NCBI GenBank assembly: GCA_003008705.1
Contig: PDUO01000005.1
Coordinates: forward strand, 375,997 to 439,996
Length of the DNA stretch: 64,000 bases
From: Pezicula radicicola
Lineage: Eukaryota > Ascomycota > Leotiomycetes > Helotiales > Dermateaceae
Direction: 5' to 3'
This document shows positions 12,430 to 24,080 of the stretch, in pieces. A program made the position numbers and the translations under genes. The notes under the pieces are model-generated. The model saw nothing but the letters and a program-made list of their open reading frames with translations, ran no database searches and was not told the origin of the DNA. The first letter of the stretch is position 1. Every line of letters starts with the position of its first letter.

Positions 12430-12985
12430 GCTCTCGAGGAGCTAAATTGACTACAAAAGTCATCGGTTTTGGGATTGGCTGGATCAAAGTCGGGGATTGG
12501 GGTTGAAATTGATATCTTTCTTGGTGTTGAATTTTTGGAAATGTGTAGGACTTGAAGTTTCTGTATTTTTTGTACTTTTTTTTAAAGGGAGCTGGCCTCG
12601 GCGCCAGTCGCATACCTAAATCCGAAGAATTTGATGTTATTACTGCATACCTGCTTTTAGAAATTCCTGATGTTTAATCAAACTTTGGTCGAATATCGAA
12701 GATTTTAACTCAGCTCTTGAAAATTGTGCACTGCCAAGTACTCATTATCAACTTCATTACACCAATGTCACCATCTGCCCTTATTCAACTAATGGAGAGA
12801 CTGCCTCTTATAAATGCATTAAGAAACTTGATGCAAGCATGTATTTCAGAGCCAAACTTTCACCCCATAATCCCCAAAGCCCGCACAATCTAAACCTTTT
12901 CAAAGTAAAAACGCAACACAAACAGCCACAACAGATACAAAAAAAAACAAAAAAAACCCAATTTCCAACCCAACTACACTCCGAT
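12430..12985. other. Intergenic, converging 3' ends
   Basis: Sequence between the convergent 3' ends of the secreted-protein gene and the kinase gene. An A-rich stretch near 12935-12957 sits just beyond the kinase stop. No gene is supported. Confidence 0.4.
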
Positions 12986-15346
12986 TTACTGCACAGTACA
13001 TTGACTTGACCTCCTCCCACCACGCCCTCTATATCCCGGGATTTGATTAGCAACCCTCATATTCCCACCAGCCCCATAAGCAACAAACCTCCCATCATTT
13101 CGACGCGGAGTGCGCTCATCACGGTCAAAGTCACGCTGACTATGACGACGATGACGACGTCGACGTGGTTGTCGAGGATGATGACCGCCATGTAATACAG
13201 CAATAGGATCAGGAACATCGCGATCACCACGTGGATCGGTCAAACGACCTGCCCGTGGATCCGAACGGTCTGTTCGTGGATGGATGGGACGACCTGCTCT
13301 CGGATCGAAACGAGCTCGATCAGCAGCTTCAGTGCGAGCACGATCCCTAACACGACCACCATCTCGACCACGAGTTGTACCTATAAAGATACGTCCAATA
13401 TTAGCAGCAAGAGAATTCACACCACCATCACGACCTTGACCCCGAGCTCGAGGATCATTAAGATCAGGAGGGGGGACATCAAATTTAACACCAGCACTTT
13501 GACGATGATGATGACGACGACCTCGATAGTCATCATGACGATGATCACGAGTTCGAAGATTCCTAAGAATTTCAAGGTCAGCAGCTAGATCACTACGGAT
13601 ACCAGCCCGACGACCAGTCGGACGGCCGATGTTTGTAGGGGCTGGAGGTGGAGCTCGATGTCGAGGTCGAACTCGGGAAGGAGTAGGAGCTGCAACTCGA
13701 CGAGGAGGAGTAGGAGCCCGAGGAGGAGGAGGAGCACGAACTCGAGGGGGAGGAGGGTTGCGAACTTGAGGAGGAGGAGGGTTATGAACTTGAGGAGGAG
13801 GGGGGTTGCGAACTGGAGGAGGAGGTGGTGGAGCTGGAACTCGACGAGGAGGAGCAGGAGAAATCCCACCAACCAAAGGACGATTAGCATTCATTCTCCC
13901 ATTCTTAGGAATAGGACCCTTCCCATCACCAAGTCTTCTATCCCAAGAAGCAGGATAAGCAGTAGGACCTTCCTCATAATCGAAAGGCACCAAATCAATA
14001 CGTAAATCGCCAATTTTCTCTCCTCTTTGAACACTTCTTCTTGCTGTAGCTGCGAAACCTACTTCGGTCCTTGTGACTAATTCTCTGCTTCTGGGTCGTA
14101 GGCTGGGTTCACGCATCATGCATTCCATGATGAGTTCTCGGAGTGTTTGTGAGTAGCGTGAAGGTTCTTTGTCTGTGTATAAGCGGTGGCCGTGTGTGTA
14201 GCCTCGGGCGATTTTTGGGGTGGCAATAATCCGTTTAGCTTCTGGGGACTCGTGTTCACACTTTGATCCCATTAACAGTTGATACATTAGTAGGCCGATT
14301 TGCCAGATATTCGTATGGGTGCCTTTGATGGAATTGCTGATTGGAGGACGAGATGCACGACGTATGAGGTATTCGTTTTCCTATTGGGGTTGTGCTTAGT
14401 GCCTCTATCTTTGTAGGAATTGCAAGTAGTCTTGAAATAACAATACTTTGAAGTGTAGAGTTGATAGGATTTTTGGAATGACTTACTGGCGCAGCGACAT
14501 CAAAGTTTCCCCTCGTATAGTGTTCCTCCTGTTGTCTCTTATCTTTGGGCACCTCTAATGCTTCTCCAAAGTCGGCAATCTAAACTAAAATTAGCTCACG
14601 CCGTCATATGAGTTGCTTTCTAACATACCTTGGCTGCTGGCATTCTCTGGTGATCTCCTCTATCGCGACAACCAAGTAAGACTATGCATACTTCGTCAGC
14701 CAACTATCATCCAATCCAGGAATACAGAGCTAGACATGCCATTAGACATGTGTAAACTAATCAATAACTCATTAGCATTTCGACCACCCAAAAACTAGTA
14801 TAACAATGGATAGAGAACTTACTCAAAATGAACCAACTCAGTATTCTTACTCCAACCTCCCCTAACATCCTCCCCCCCAGAATGCAAAACCAAAACACCC
14901 TTAGCAAGACAATTAAAAATAGCCCAAAGATCCCCTTCCTCAAGAACGCTATTAGCCAAATTATACAAATCACCAGCAGGACAATACTCCAAAAAGAGTC
15001 GCATGACAACGCCACGATTCCAGGTATCCATATGATAAGTACCATACTGCCTCACGATATGCCTAGAGCCAGACTTGGAGTACATCTCGAGGAGCTTGCC
15101 TTCGGTTGCTAGATTGCGAGGGACACCGGCTTGGGGAGCTGTTTGCTTGACGACCACCTTGCGTACCTGGTCGGGATTGCTGCCTACATATTCCCAGAGC
15201 CCAGCTATTCCATAGCTGCCGACGCCGAGTACCTTTCTGCCTACCCAGCGGCCTTCTAATGTTTGAGCCCAGGTGCGTTCACTTTGGAGCCATTTTTCCT
15301 GGAGGCTCCTAGATTTTCTGAGAGCATCAGCAAATGTGTCATTCAT
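12986..15346 (-). CDS. Protein kinase-like protein with Pro/Arg-rich C-terminal tail
   Basis: Five exons (15346-14823, 14756-14740, 14681-14629, 14579-14487, 14380-12986) give 693 aa. The N-terminal kinase fold shows a glycine loop GVGSYG (41-46), Lys67 (VVVKQ), a candidate helix-C Glu83, catalytic loop HFDLHMSN (D175, N180) and DFG at 201-203. The loop has Phe for the usual Arg and His177 for the usual catalytic-loop Lys, so activity may be altered. The catalytic loop is encoded by a 17-nt micro-exon whose following intron uses a GC donor (AATG|GCATGT). From about residue 380 the protein is low-complexity: PPPPQVRNPPPP-type repeats, then RAGR/DPRG repeats and His/Arg runs, probably disordered. 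Many Leotiomycetes have kinases of this kind; the substrate is unknown. Confidence 0.8.
13600..13860 (-). repeat. Internal Pro/Arg-rich coding repeat in kinase-like gene
   Basis: On the coding strand the DNA is a run of CCTCCTCC-type units translating to repeated NPPPPQVR / APPPPR motifs. This gives long misleading open frames on the other strand and other frames. The length of such tracts often differs between strains. Confidence 0.7.
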
Positions 15347-15923
15347 CTTCGAACTGTTTTATCTGGAGTGCTTGGAGTGTTCTCACTAAATGCAAGAATT
15401 GAAAAACTGCTTGGTCGCTCTCAAAAGTAATCGTTTAATAAGAAAACTTTTGGGTGGATAGAAGTACGATGATAATTACGCCCCAAGAAAGGAGCGCTTC
15501 TCTTGCCAGTAATTCCTTTGTGGCAATGAACAAAGGCTCTACTTGCATTTGGTACTCATGTGCCAATGAAAGCATGTTCTTTCGGAGGAAACAAAGAGTA
15601 ACTTCCTTCGAAGTAGAAACCTTTGTTTCGAAGATTCATGGCTTGTCGATGCGGTCAAACTTGGCAAGGATGAGATTTTGCTCAGGTTTCCTACAATAAA
15701 GCTTTGCTCGCTTAACTATTAACTCTTACCACATTCCCATTGCGGGGATAGTCTTTTAGCAAGCTACTGCCTTGCACTTTACAGTGTTGGAACCTGATGA
15801 AGCGAGTGGAGATTTTCAATAATTTTAACTTGAGGTGGCTATAGGCTCTTCAAAGGCAAGAAGTATGAGCGATTGATTAACGAGAAATGATTGTCGACAA
15901 AGGAATTTTGGCACTTTCAATTC
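15347..15923. other. Intergenic, kinase 5' flank and calpain 3' flank
   Basis: Nearly 0.6 kb with no supported gene. It contains the promoter side of the kinase-like gene and the end of the calpain-like gene. Confidence 0.45.
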
Positions 15924-18910
15924 CTATTTGTCTTCCTGGCCATCCTTTGTCTTTTGATCACTTGAGTTAGATTTGGCCCCGTCCTTCTCTTCCAAGCCTG
16001 CAATATTCTTGGCACTCTCCTCACCAGCATCCGCAGCTACAGGCGCCATGTCCGTCCCCTTTACGGCATCGGCTGCACTATCATCAACATCCGGCTGCTT
16101 CTCATTCTCGTCATCCTCACTCCAAGGCCTGGGCCTAACAACCTTGATCGCAACGTTGCTCCCCTTACTATAGACTCGAAGACCGACAACCACAACAGCA
16201 TTCCACGGATCATTCTCAAGCTCATCTTCCTCTTCAACTTCTGGCAGGGGGGCAGAGGGTACTTCGTTATTCTCATGTTCGGCTCGGACAAGTTCCTCGT
16301 CTATCTCGCTATCTGAAATGTCTGACACGTCGGAATCTGTATCAGAGAGATCATCGTCGTCGCTGAAGTTGGGAGGTGGTGGAGCTGCTGAACCCCGGCT
16401 GAGGTTATCGGTTCCAGCTACAGATGGTTCGGGCGGGAAGTTAACAGTCAGAGACGCTACTTTTTCTCGAATCTCTGGTGCAGTCTTGCCATCCTTTACA
16501 ACGGAGTCCTGGCTTTCAGTGTGTGGTGCACCCTCTTCGTTTCTTTTTTCGTCTGGGGTTTCTTCCTGTTTCATATCAACTACAGCCTCCCCCTCCGCCC
16601 CCTTCTCCTTCTCCTTCTCCTTCTCCTTCTCCTCTTCGGCGGCCTTTCTCTTCTCAGCCCTTTCAGCAGCTTTTGCTTCCCTCTTTGCCTTAGCAGCCCT
16701 TCTTTTTCTCGTCTCCCTAATGGCAAGATGTTTCGTTTTCTTCTTTTCCTTCAACAATTTCTCTTTTAATTCTCTTCTTGCTTTGTTTTTCTTCTTGGCT
16801 TCAGCGGCCTCTTTGCCCTTCTTCTCTTCCTCCGTCTCTATATACTGCCCCTTTGATTTTGCTAAATCATGTGCAAGTCCAATACGCACCAATTTATCTC
16901 GGCGATATTTGATATTTTCTCGGATCACTTCTTCAGCCGTTTTGATTGAAGTGTCACGCTCTGCTCCTATCCTCATCAGGACGTGGTATTCGCCAGCTTT
17001 CAGATCCAGCTCCGTAGAGACCGAGCGATTCATACAGTAATTATCATGGCTCCTTACAATGTAATCTTCCTCGCCGGCTTTGTGGACTCGGAAAGAGAGC
17101 TCAAACCGGTACTGGCTGTGAAAGCCTCGGAAGTAACGATCGTCGAGCTATAATTGATGAGAGAAGTAATCGTAATGAAGCAAGAGCGTGACTTACCTGG
17201 GATAGAGCGATACAAACTGGGGCATCCTTCTCAAGTGTGAAAGCAAACTTGGTGTCATGGTACTCGGCTGTAACATCGATGTTCAAAGAAGTCCACTGTT
17301 GAGATACATCCCACTCAGAAGAAAATAGACGAGTGCGGTCAAATGACTGATACTTTCGCAGCAAATCATCATAGGAGATCCAGAAAGCTCCGTCGTCTCC
17401 AAATTTATGTCCGAGTTTTTCCATCCAGTATGGTGTCCACTCCTTACTCCCGTCACTCCAGGCACCATTCCATTCGCCTTCTCCCCAAGGATTTTTGAGT
17501 AAAAGCAGCCTTTTCTTGGATTTGCCACCTTCGTCGTCGACCTCCACTGCCTTCATGATGGAGTAAGCATGGCCTTCATGAATTCCCTTTCGCGAGCCCC
17601 AGCTGCCCCAATTTCTGAAAATTCCAGTTGCACAGCCGAAGAGATATTCGTCATTAACTTTCATAAGCTGCGTATTCCAGAAGTGATCTTTATCGAGAAT
17701 ATCGGTGCTAAGAAGTTCAGTTGTGACACCGCCCGTCAGATCCTCCAGCCCTTCTCCGGTGAATCCGCCTGAAATTGACGCATAGTCCTTTGGTTCAGTT
17801 AGCTAACCTAGTAGCAATGTTGTATAGGTCATCTTACTCCATGAGCCTTAGCATATGCCTTCTCCATCAAAGGCAGCCAAGTTTCATTGGGGTCCTCACA
17901 CTGGGCAAAGTAAAGTGCCCCAGAGTTGCTCTGGTAAATCCTGCGGTAATCCTCTTCTGAATTTATTCGCGTCCGGTCCTCGAACATGACTCTCTCCATG
18001 ATGCTCTCATCATAGTCTGGCTTCGTCAGGTAGAGCTTATCGTCGATGACTTCGGATCTCCATTCTCCATCGCGGTAGAAGACAAACCCATACACACCAA
18101 CCTCTTCATCTCTGGCAACGCATACCTTTTCGATGAGGCCTTTCTTGTTGGCTAGGGTGCATAGAGCTGTAAGTCGAGAACTCGGAATTAGTTTACTTGC
18201 TCTGGGGAGTGCAAGAGAAACAAAAATGGGAGTAGAGAGCAATAATCCCGAGAATAGATATTCTGTTGTACTCTGAGCATTGCTTACCTGCCATGAACCA
18301 ACAGTCACCATCTCTTCCTTGTCTGACATCGTTTGCTGTAGGATCATCGATATAAAACTGCGGCTTGTCGAAAATATCTCCTACTCTCTTTACGGACTGT
18401 GGATTATATCCTTCGTCTCTCTCGTTGTCTCGCGATTTGTCCAGCGGGTCCAGACAGTCATTCTTTCCCCACTTCAGGTCGAATTCGATATCGAAATGAC
18501 GGTCTCGGTATTTCTCGTTGACTCGTCGGCATTCTTTTACAATTTTCTCGACCTTGGCCTTGCAGAGCTCTGCAGCCTGCTCGTATAATGCAACCTCTGG
18601 CGCACCCTCAATCTCGCCTTTGGGACCGTAGTCATCGGCCTGCTTCGCGTGTATACTTTTCGGTAGAATATTACATACTGCAAAAAGAGCATGAGCAGAT
18701 AAGCGGCAAAGTGCTGAGGATGTACCAACCTTGACCTGGGAACTTGGAATTGAAGTGCTCCCACAGTTCATCAACTGCGGCTTGAGGAGTTTGCTTTTTC
18801 GATTTCTTAGGTGTAGTTGACATTGGAGGAAGTAATGATAGTGGTGTCGAACGTGAGGAACTGCGAGACCTCGTCCTCGTGCTACCCGGACGAGGTGAAC
18901 GGCGGTGCAT
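15924..18910 (-). CDS. Calpain-family cysteine protease
   Basis: Intracellular papain-fold (C2 family) protease. Five exons (18910-18736, 18677-18288, 18166-17838, 17787-17197, 17147-15924) give 902 aa. The catalytic triad is complete: Cys184 in QGRDGDCWFMAA, His371 in HEGHAYSIM, Asn397 in LLKNPWGEGEW. The segment from about residue 430 to 590 (WTSLNIDV, FRGFHSQYRFELSFRVHK, ELDLKAGEYHVL) fits the beta-sandwich domain that follows the protease core in calpains. The last 300 residues are highly charged: a Lys/Glu/Ala coiled-coil-like stretch, then acidic low-complexity sequence with SDDDDLSDTDSD. Start ATG 18910 gives an Arg/Ser-rich leader; the Met at 18820 (MSTTPKKSKK) is an alternative. The exon 1/2 join is the least certain. 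No EF-hand is seen, as in other fungal calpains. Confidence 0.88.
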
Positions 18911-19460
18911 GGCGAAGGAAGGTGCTCCAAGCCGTTAAGGAAGTACCAGCGATGTTATCGTGACACACAGTCTCAAGCCAAAAACACCTGCACGGTATTC
19001 TGCGAGAAAAGGAAACATAACGACCAAAGGAAAGCTCCACGGAACTTCACGCCCTTTTGTGTTGCAACAGCACATCGCATCCTACCTTAGTGCTGACTTA
19101 CTACTAATCACTGAATTGATATTGCGGAGCTGCATGCAGGAGCCATCGTCCAATAGACCATGATGGCTCTACATCATGAGTCCATAATGAGAGTTGCGAT
19201 CTGGTGAGCGTTTAGGGAAGAAGGTTGGGGGCCAGGCGGTAGGGAATTTATTAGGGTCCCTCGGTCGGGGTCGGGAATGAGCTAGAAGCCTGACGGGGGT
19301 GTTGATTGGACTGAAATGTGAGCCTCCCGAACCTCCTTACCTTAGCACCTCTCATAGCCCCTAAATTAAGACGACGCCCGCCGTCCCCCCCGCAAATGCT
19401 TAGACTTCTACCTAAAATAATGAAAAGAGTCAAGAGTGTCGAAAGAACAATTATTTGAAC
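18911..19460. promoter_or_regulatory. Divergent promoter region, calpain / C6 regulator
   Basis: 550 bases between the divergent starts of the calpain-like gene (18910 minus) and the C6 regulator (19461 plus). It must carry both promoters. I see no distinct element I could name. Confidence 0.45.
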
Positions 19461-21439
19461 ATGACTGAGCGAGATGATTCAGCGCCTCATGAGTTTCCAG
19501 GATTCCCTTACACCTACACATATGTCCCGACAGGTGACGATGACCTGGGTCAACTGAGCTACAACGATCACGAACCCGTCACCTTCGAGCTTGGCCAACC
19601 CGCCGCCACAGCCATAGCCAACACTACTGCTAGCGAATATGTCCACTTTAACCAGCCCTTCCATCAAGTCTACGACTCCATTACCGGGGACCAGCAACAA
19701 GACTCACTTCATACTCAGCCGCAGCCTCTATTGAACCCATCCGAACCATACTGTTATGACCTATCCGCCCTCCAGCCATGGATTGTCGCCGACAATCGTT
19801 CCGGGTTTCCATCCGAGAATACCTCACATCTACTTGAACTTGAACCACCTCCGTTGAATTTCGCTGGTCATGGCTATACACCAAACGATGGCTCAACGCC
19901 AATGACTTCGGCGGAACAGCCATTCCTTGATATGCCGGCGTCTTCATATGGAATGGCAGCCTCCGAAGAGCTATCAATCCCTTTTCACGAGCCGTGTACT
20001 GTACATCACATGTTTTTCATGGACCCCAATAACAACGCGTCGTTTTCAATGCCTCAAAACCAGACTAATGTACCAAACCGGTTGCCTTCACATCTCGAGC
20101 AACCCATCCTGAGCCCTGAGCCTCACCTATCTGGTCTTCTCCCCCACGGAGTTCCCGGAAATAAAATTGACACCAAAGCACTTCAACTCCGTACAAAACG
20201 CGCGTCGACTCAGAAAACGCCCAAGTCAAAAAAGCCCCAGGCAAGCGAGGGCATCAGCAAGCGACCTCGTACTCAACGCCGTGGTCCCTTGAGCTCTGAA
20301 GCTCGCGAGAAAGCAGACGTCATGAGGATGACAGGAGCATGCTGGAGATGCCGACGGTATCGAAAGCCTGTAAGTTAAAACTCGTTATTTGTATAGCAAT
20401 CTTGCTTACCAAAGATATAGTGCAACGATGCCGTCGTTTGTGACACTTGTCTTACATCTGGCTTTCGAGTCTGGCCTTCTGAGATCGGCTGCTTTAGGGG
20501 AACCTTGTTCGAACTAGCAACGCCTTTGATGCCAGGTAGGCGACTCTTCCCCCTCTACGGTGTAAGTCGAGTAGCTTATATCACGTAACAGAGAAATGTG
20601 AAAGTGCCTTTCGATCCTTAACGCAGTTTCAAAAACAGCCAAACTGGCGTCGTGTCCAGATGACAATTCCGGATCATGAATACGCATTAGGAAGCGACTC
20701 ACAGCAATTGGTGTGGAGGGTCCTCGGGACTCGAATGCTTGGAAAAGACTTTGTTGATCTTTTCAAAATAGTAGACTCATACCAGGCATCAAGAAAGACC
20801 AAAGACCCATTCCTCGCAGCCGCCTGCCTCCATCTCTCAGCCACAACTAATTTCTACCACGCCTTCATCGCAACCGATGCCTGGTACCCAACCCCCGATC
20901 TACCGACCACCCTACAAACCTACCGTGCTTCCTCACGCGAACTATGGCGCATCTTCTTCAAATTAGGACTCTCAGGACGGCGCGAGAATTGGTTCTCTCT
21001 ATTCCTTGGTGCAACTATAACCCTAATATCTATCGTGATATGGACCGACGCCGCCTTCACAATGCCAGCAAGTGTCCGTAATTCCCTATGGAAAGACCTC
21101 CAAGAAACTATCATTGAAATCCGAGCAAGACTCTACAACGCCGCCCTCAACCTGATCAACATCCTAACTCAACACTCAAAACCCCTTTCCCTACCCCACT
21201 GGAACAAAAAAGCTGTTGAATTAGATGATGGTACAGTTAAGATAGAAAGAAACGAGGATGGAATGAAATTACTCGGTGGCGATGAGGGACAATTTGATGC
21301 GATTTGTGCTTTTAATGCGTGGTTGGATGTTTATGGTTCGGATATTGCGAAGCATGGGAAGATTTGGTTTAGTAATAAGCCTTTTACTATGGAAGATGTG
21401 AGGCCTATTGGTGTGTTATCGAAGATGATATTTCAATGA
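19461..21439 (+). CDS. Zn2Cys6 fungal transcription factor with internal zinc cluster
   Basis: Nuclear DNA-binding regulator. Exons 19461-20369, 20421-20535 and 20592-21439 give 623 aa. The zinc cluster begins at Cys294 and reads C-x2-C-x6-C-x5-C-x2-C-x13-C (ACWRCRRYRKP, split by the first intron before CNDAVVCDTC). The last spacing is longer than in Gal4-type clusters, matching a sub-class of C6 proteins in filamentous fungi. The cluster sits in mid-protein, preceded by a Gln/Pro/Ser-rich region and a basic patch (KTPKSKKPQ, KRPRTQRRG) that can serve as nuclear import signal. The C-terminal 270 residues are mostly helical and not assigned. The target genes are unknown. It is divergent from the calpain-like gene. 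Confidence 0.85.
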
Positions 21440-21784
21440 AATACGAAGTTGTATGATCTATATCTAGTCTTACATAAACTATTAATATTCCACACATACT
21501 GTGCAAGAGTGATTCTGCTTTGAACAGAAAGAGCATGAGCCTAATTCCAGAAACGTCGCATCTCAACTATAAGTAGTCAAATTTACAACAGATCCACTAG
21601 AAACTAAAATAAACCTTTAGGAAATAAGCCTATAACGTTTTGTTGTCATTCGTTTTCGTGTTGCTCGTTTTGTACAAAGCTTTTACCTTTGCTTCCAGAA
21701 GTTATAGGGACATATTATATATGCAATATGTCTTTGTGTAGTGTAGCATTATTAACTATTACAAGGATATAGTTCACTAGGATA

Positions 21785-21870
21785 TAATGTTAAACATTAT
21801 CTCCCCTCTCATAGTCTCCTGAGATCTCCTTCTTCAACCTCTTAATCATTGCAAGAGCTGGTGTCTACAC
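21785..21870 (-). pseudogene. Degraded copy of the 3' end of the 25676-26392 gene
   Basis: Read on the minus strand, this stretch gives PALAMIKRLKKEISGDY. The C-terminus of the gene at 25676-26392 reads PALAMIKRLEREISGDF. The two DNA segments match over roughly 60 bases with mostly transition differences, and the relic then runs into stops. It is a duplicated, decayed fragment about 4 kb from its intact relative. Confidence 0.7.
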
Positions 21871-22429
21871 CTTTTAGTCTAACTATACTTTTCAAGTCTC
21901 TTAAATAACATCAAATTAGAACGATTTATTAACTTTAAAATAATTAGAGGTAGATATTATTAAATTTTCCTTTTTAAGAAGTGTTTACAAAGGTTAAGGT
22001 TTAACTAAAGAGAGATTTCTAATTGCTTTTATATAGTGTTTTCCTTAAGCGTCGAATTGATAATGAGTTGCGTTTGATTTTAAAATATGGTGAAGAGGTT
22101 ATTTATGCTCTGACAAAGCATGTTGGGGTATTTTAATACCACCGTAGGAATAGGAAGCAATGGTCATTGGTGTGCTGTACTTCTATGTCCTTAATGAAAT
22201 GTTTAAAGCTAAGAAAGTATATACGAGAACTTTTTTTAAGCAAGATTAGGCAACGAGATAGAAATATTATACCTAGTTTTAAAATTGTAATTTTAGGATG
22301 TTGTTGCCAAGTACTTTATTATTGCTAATCTGAAGGCAGGAAAGGTAATAGGTACTTAATTCTTATATTGATTTTTCTGCTGTAGAGTTTTTGAAGGGGA
22401 TTAATCAAGGAATATTAGCTTTAGAGCTG

Positions 22430-22570
22430 TTAATGAGCGCGACAGCGTCGATTAATAGCGTCATGGTCCTCTTCAAGATATTTCTGTATCTCTTCGTCCC
22501 GTTCCTTATCACCAAAGTAAAGTGAATCGTTGAAACTAGGGTCCGGGGTAACAGCTTATAATGCGGCCGT
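22430..22570 (-). pseudogene. Short coding relic, unknown protein
   Basis: Minus-strand frame with protein-like composition (AVTPDPSFNDSLYFGDKERD and on to DHDAINRRCRAH, then stop). It is preceded in the same frame by a TAA and more open sequence. It is GC-richer than its surroundings. No homologue is recognised. Probably the C-terminal end of a gene fragment left in the decayed block. Confidence 0.35.
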
Positions 22571-23749
22571 CGTCGTCCAAAACTGGGCTTTATCAGAATT
22601 TACCCGGAGTGACATTCTCCATGGTAACTCCTTGTCTAGTAATTTAACCTGCGCTACATCTGATTTGATCCTAACAGTAGCCCACTTGATAATCCGAACC
22701 CTAAAGACAGAATTAAGTTCACTTGCAAATTTAAAGGCCTCGATCGCTACAAGAAAACTCTAAGTCTATGATAATCAAGGCTTAGTTGGCTGTCGATGCT
22801 TAGAAGTCGAAGTGTACAGTACCCTTTTTTTTCATAGCTAGCAAACGCTACATATCTAGATAGGAAGTGTAGTGTACATACTGTATATATCAAAATGCAG
22901 TATCTATCAAACACAATGTTGTAATATATAGCTTCTTGACCACTATACTAACTCTTACAAAGTAACCATTTCTATCCGACTTGCAATTGCAACTGTAGTG
23001 GTACTATGTGATAAAGTCTATGCACACCTTGTCAGCGAAATACTTCAGAAAGCTAAGTGAACCTAATGGGGTTATAGTTATCGAATAGCTTCCAATATCA
23101 GTGCCTCAATTACGCAAAAAGCTAATACTGAACTGAGTGCATGGATAGCAAAAGAAGTTTCTTCAATAAAAAGGAGTTTACTTATCTGGTGTCAAGGATC
23201 CTAGTCTTGTCAATTTAAAGCAGCTAATTCTACTGGCTTGGTTACAAGATTAGCAGAATATTCATTTACTAAAGGTATGTAACATAGAATTAACTATGAC
23301 TATAGGATCTCAAATATGAAGCCTTTTCAAATGAAGATCTGTGATCCACTATAAATCTACTAGATGCACTGCTATTGCCATAACCATACAAGTTGTAGAA
23401 AAGAAACAACTTATTCTATGTCTTGACTTCAAAGCACACTCATTATTGCACTACTTGGCCTAGACCGTCATCTTAATTGAAAGTCCTACCCTTAATACAC
23501 TGAAACTTTGAATAAGTCTCCTATCTAACCAATGGTCAAACACACCAGAGGACGCCCTTCGATAGTGAACCTGACTGCACAACATTGAGAAGAGGATAAT
23601 TTAATTGCCTTCATGAAGTGGTAAGACTCTACCTTCTGCTTCCTTTTCCAACACCAAGACGTATGAGTTGTAGAAGCAGAAGACCCTATTTATCCAAAGC
23701 TAGGTAATAATATACCTTACGGCTTCGCTGTTACCACTATTATTGTTGT

Positions 23750-24080
23750 CACTAATATATAATTCTTTTGACAGAGGTCCCCGCTGCTCCGTCGCTTGTC
23801 CCGACGCGTGCTCCCCGTCAACATCCTCGCCGTTGACATCCTCCGTGCCACCACCAGCGCCGGCCCCATCTACCTGCTTGCTCAAGGAGCTCTTGCCACG
23901 GCCCTTCTTCGTCTTCTTGGCTTCCGTCAGAGTCCAGACCGCTTGCAGGGCCCCCTTGCATTCGCTTGGTCTTGCCAGCGGCAGCGTTGGCAGGGTCAGG
24001 CGAAGTCACAGCCGAATCATCATCGTCGTTGGAGTCGTTGTCCTTACCGCCTCTGCTACGCTTACCCAAATTGGTAGATG
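23750..24080 (-). pseudogene. GC-rich coding fragment with frame shift in AT-rich block
   Basis: A sharply GC-rich island of about 330 bases. On the minus strand it reads GKRSRGGKDNDSNDDDDSAV, then AAAGKTKRMQGG in one frame. It continues as KKTKKGRGKSSLSKQVDG and GAGAGGGTEDVNGEDVDGEH in a second frame. The composition (Lys-rich, acidic, Gly-rich) resembles a disordered nuclear protein tail, but no family is recognised. The flanks are AT-rich. I read it as a captured or late-arrived gene fragment with at least one indel. Confidence 0.4.

Noticed and set aside
13585..14005. Long open frames over the kinase tail on both strands
   Set aside because: They are shadows of the Pro/Arg-rich repeat in the kinase-like gene; composition is repetitive Leu or Arg/Ser and no start or splice context supports them.
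14733..14756. A GT donor (TCT|GTATTC) for the kinase micro-exon region instead of the GC donor
   Set aside because: It leads into the wrong frame and loses both VLLGC and the downstream IADFG segment.
16318..17040. 240-codon plus-strand frame rich in Ser and Phe
   Set aside because: It is antisense to the Lys/Glu-rich tail of the calpain-like gene, whose frame carries clear domain motifs.
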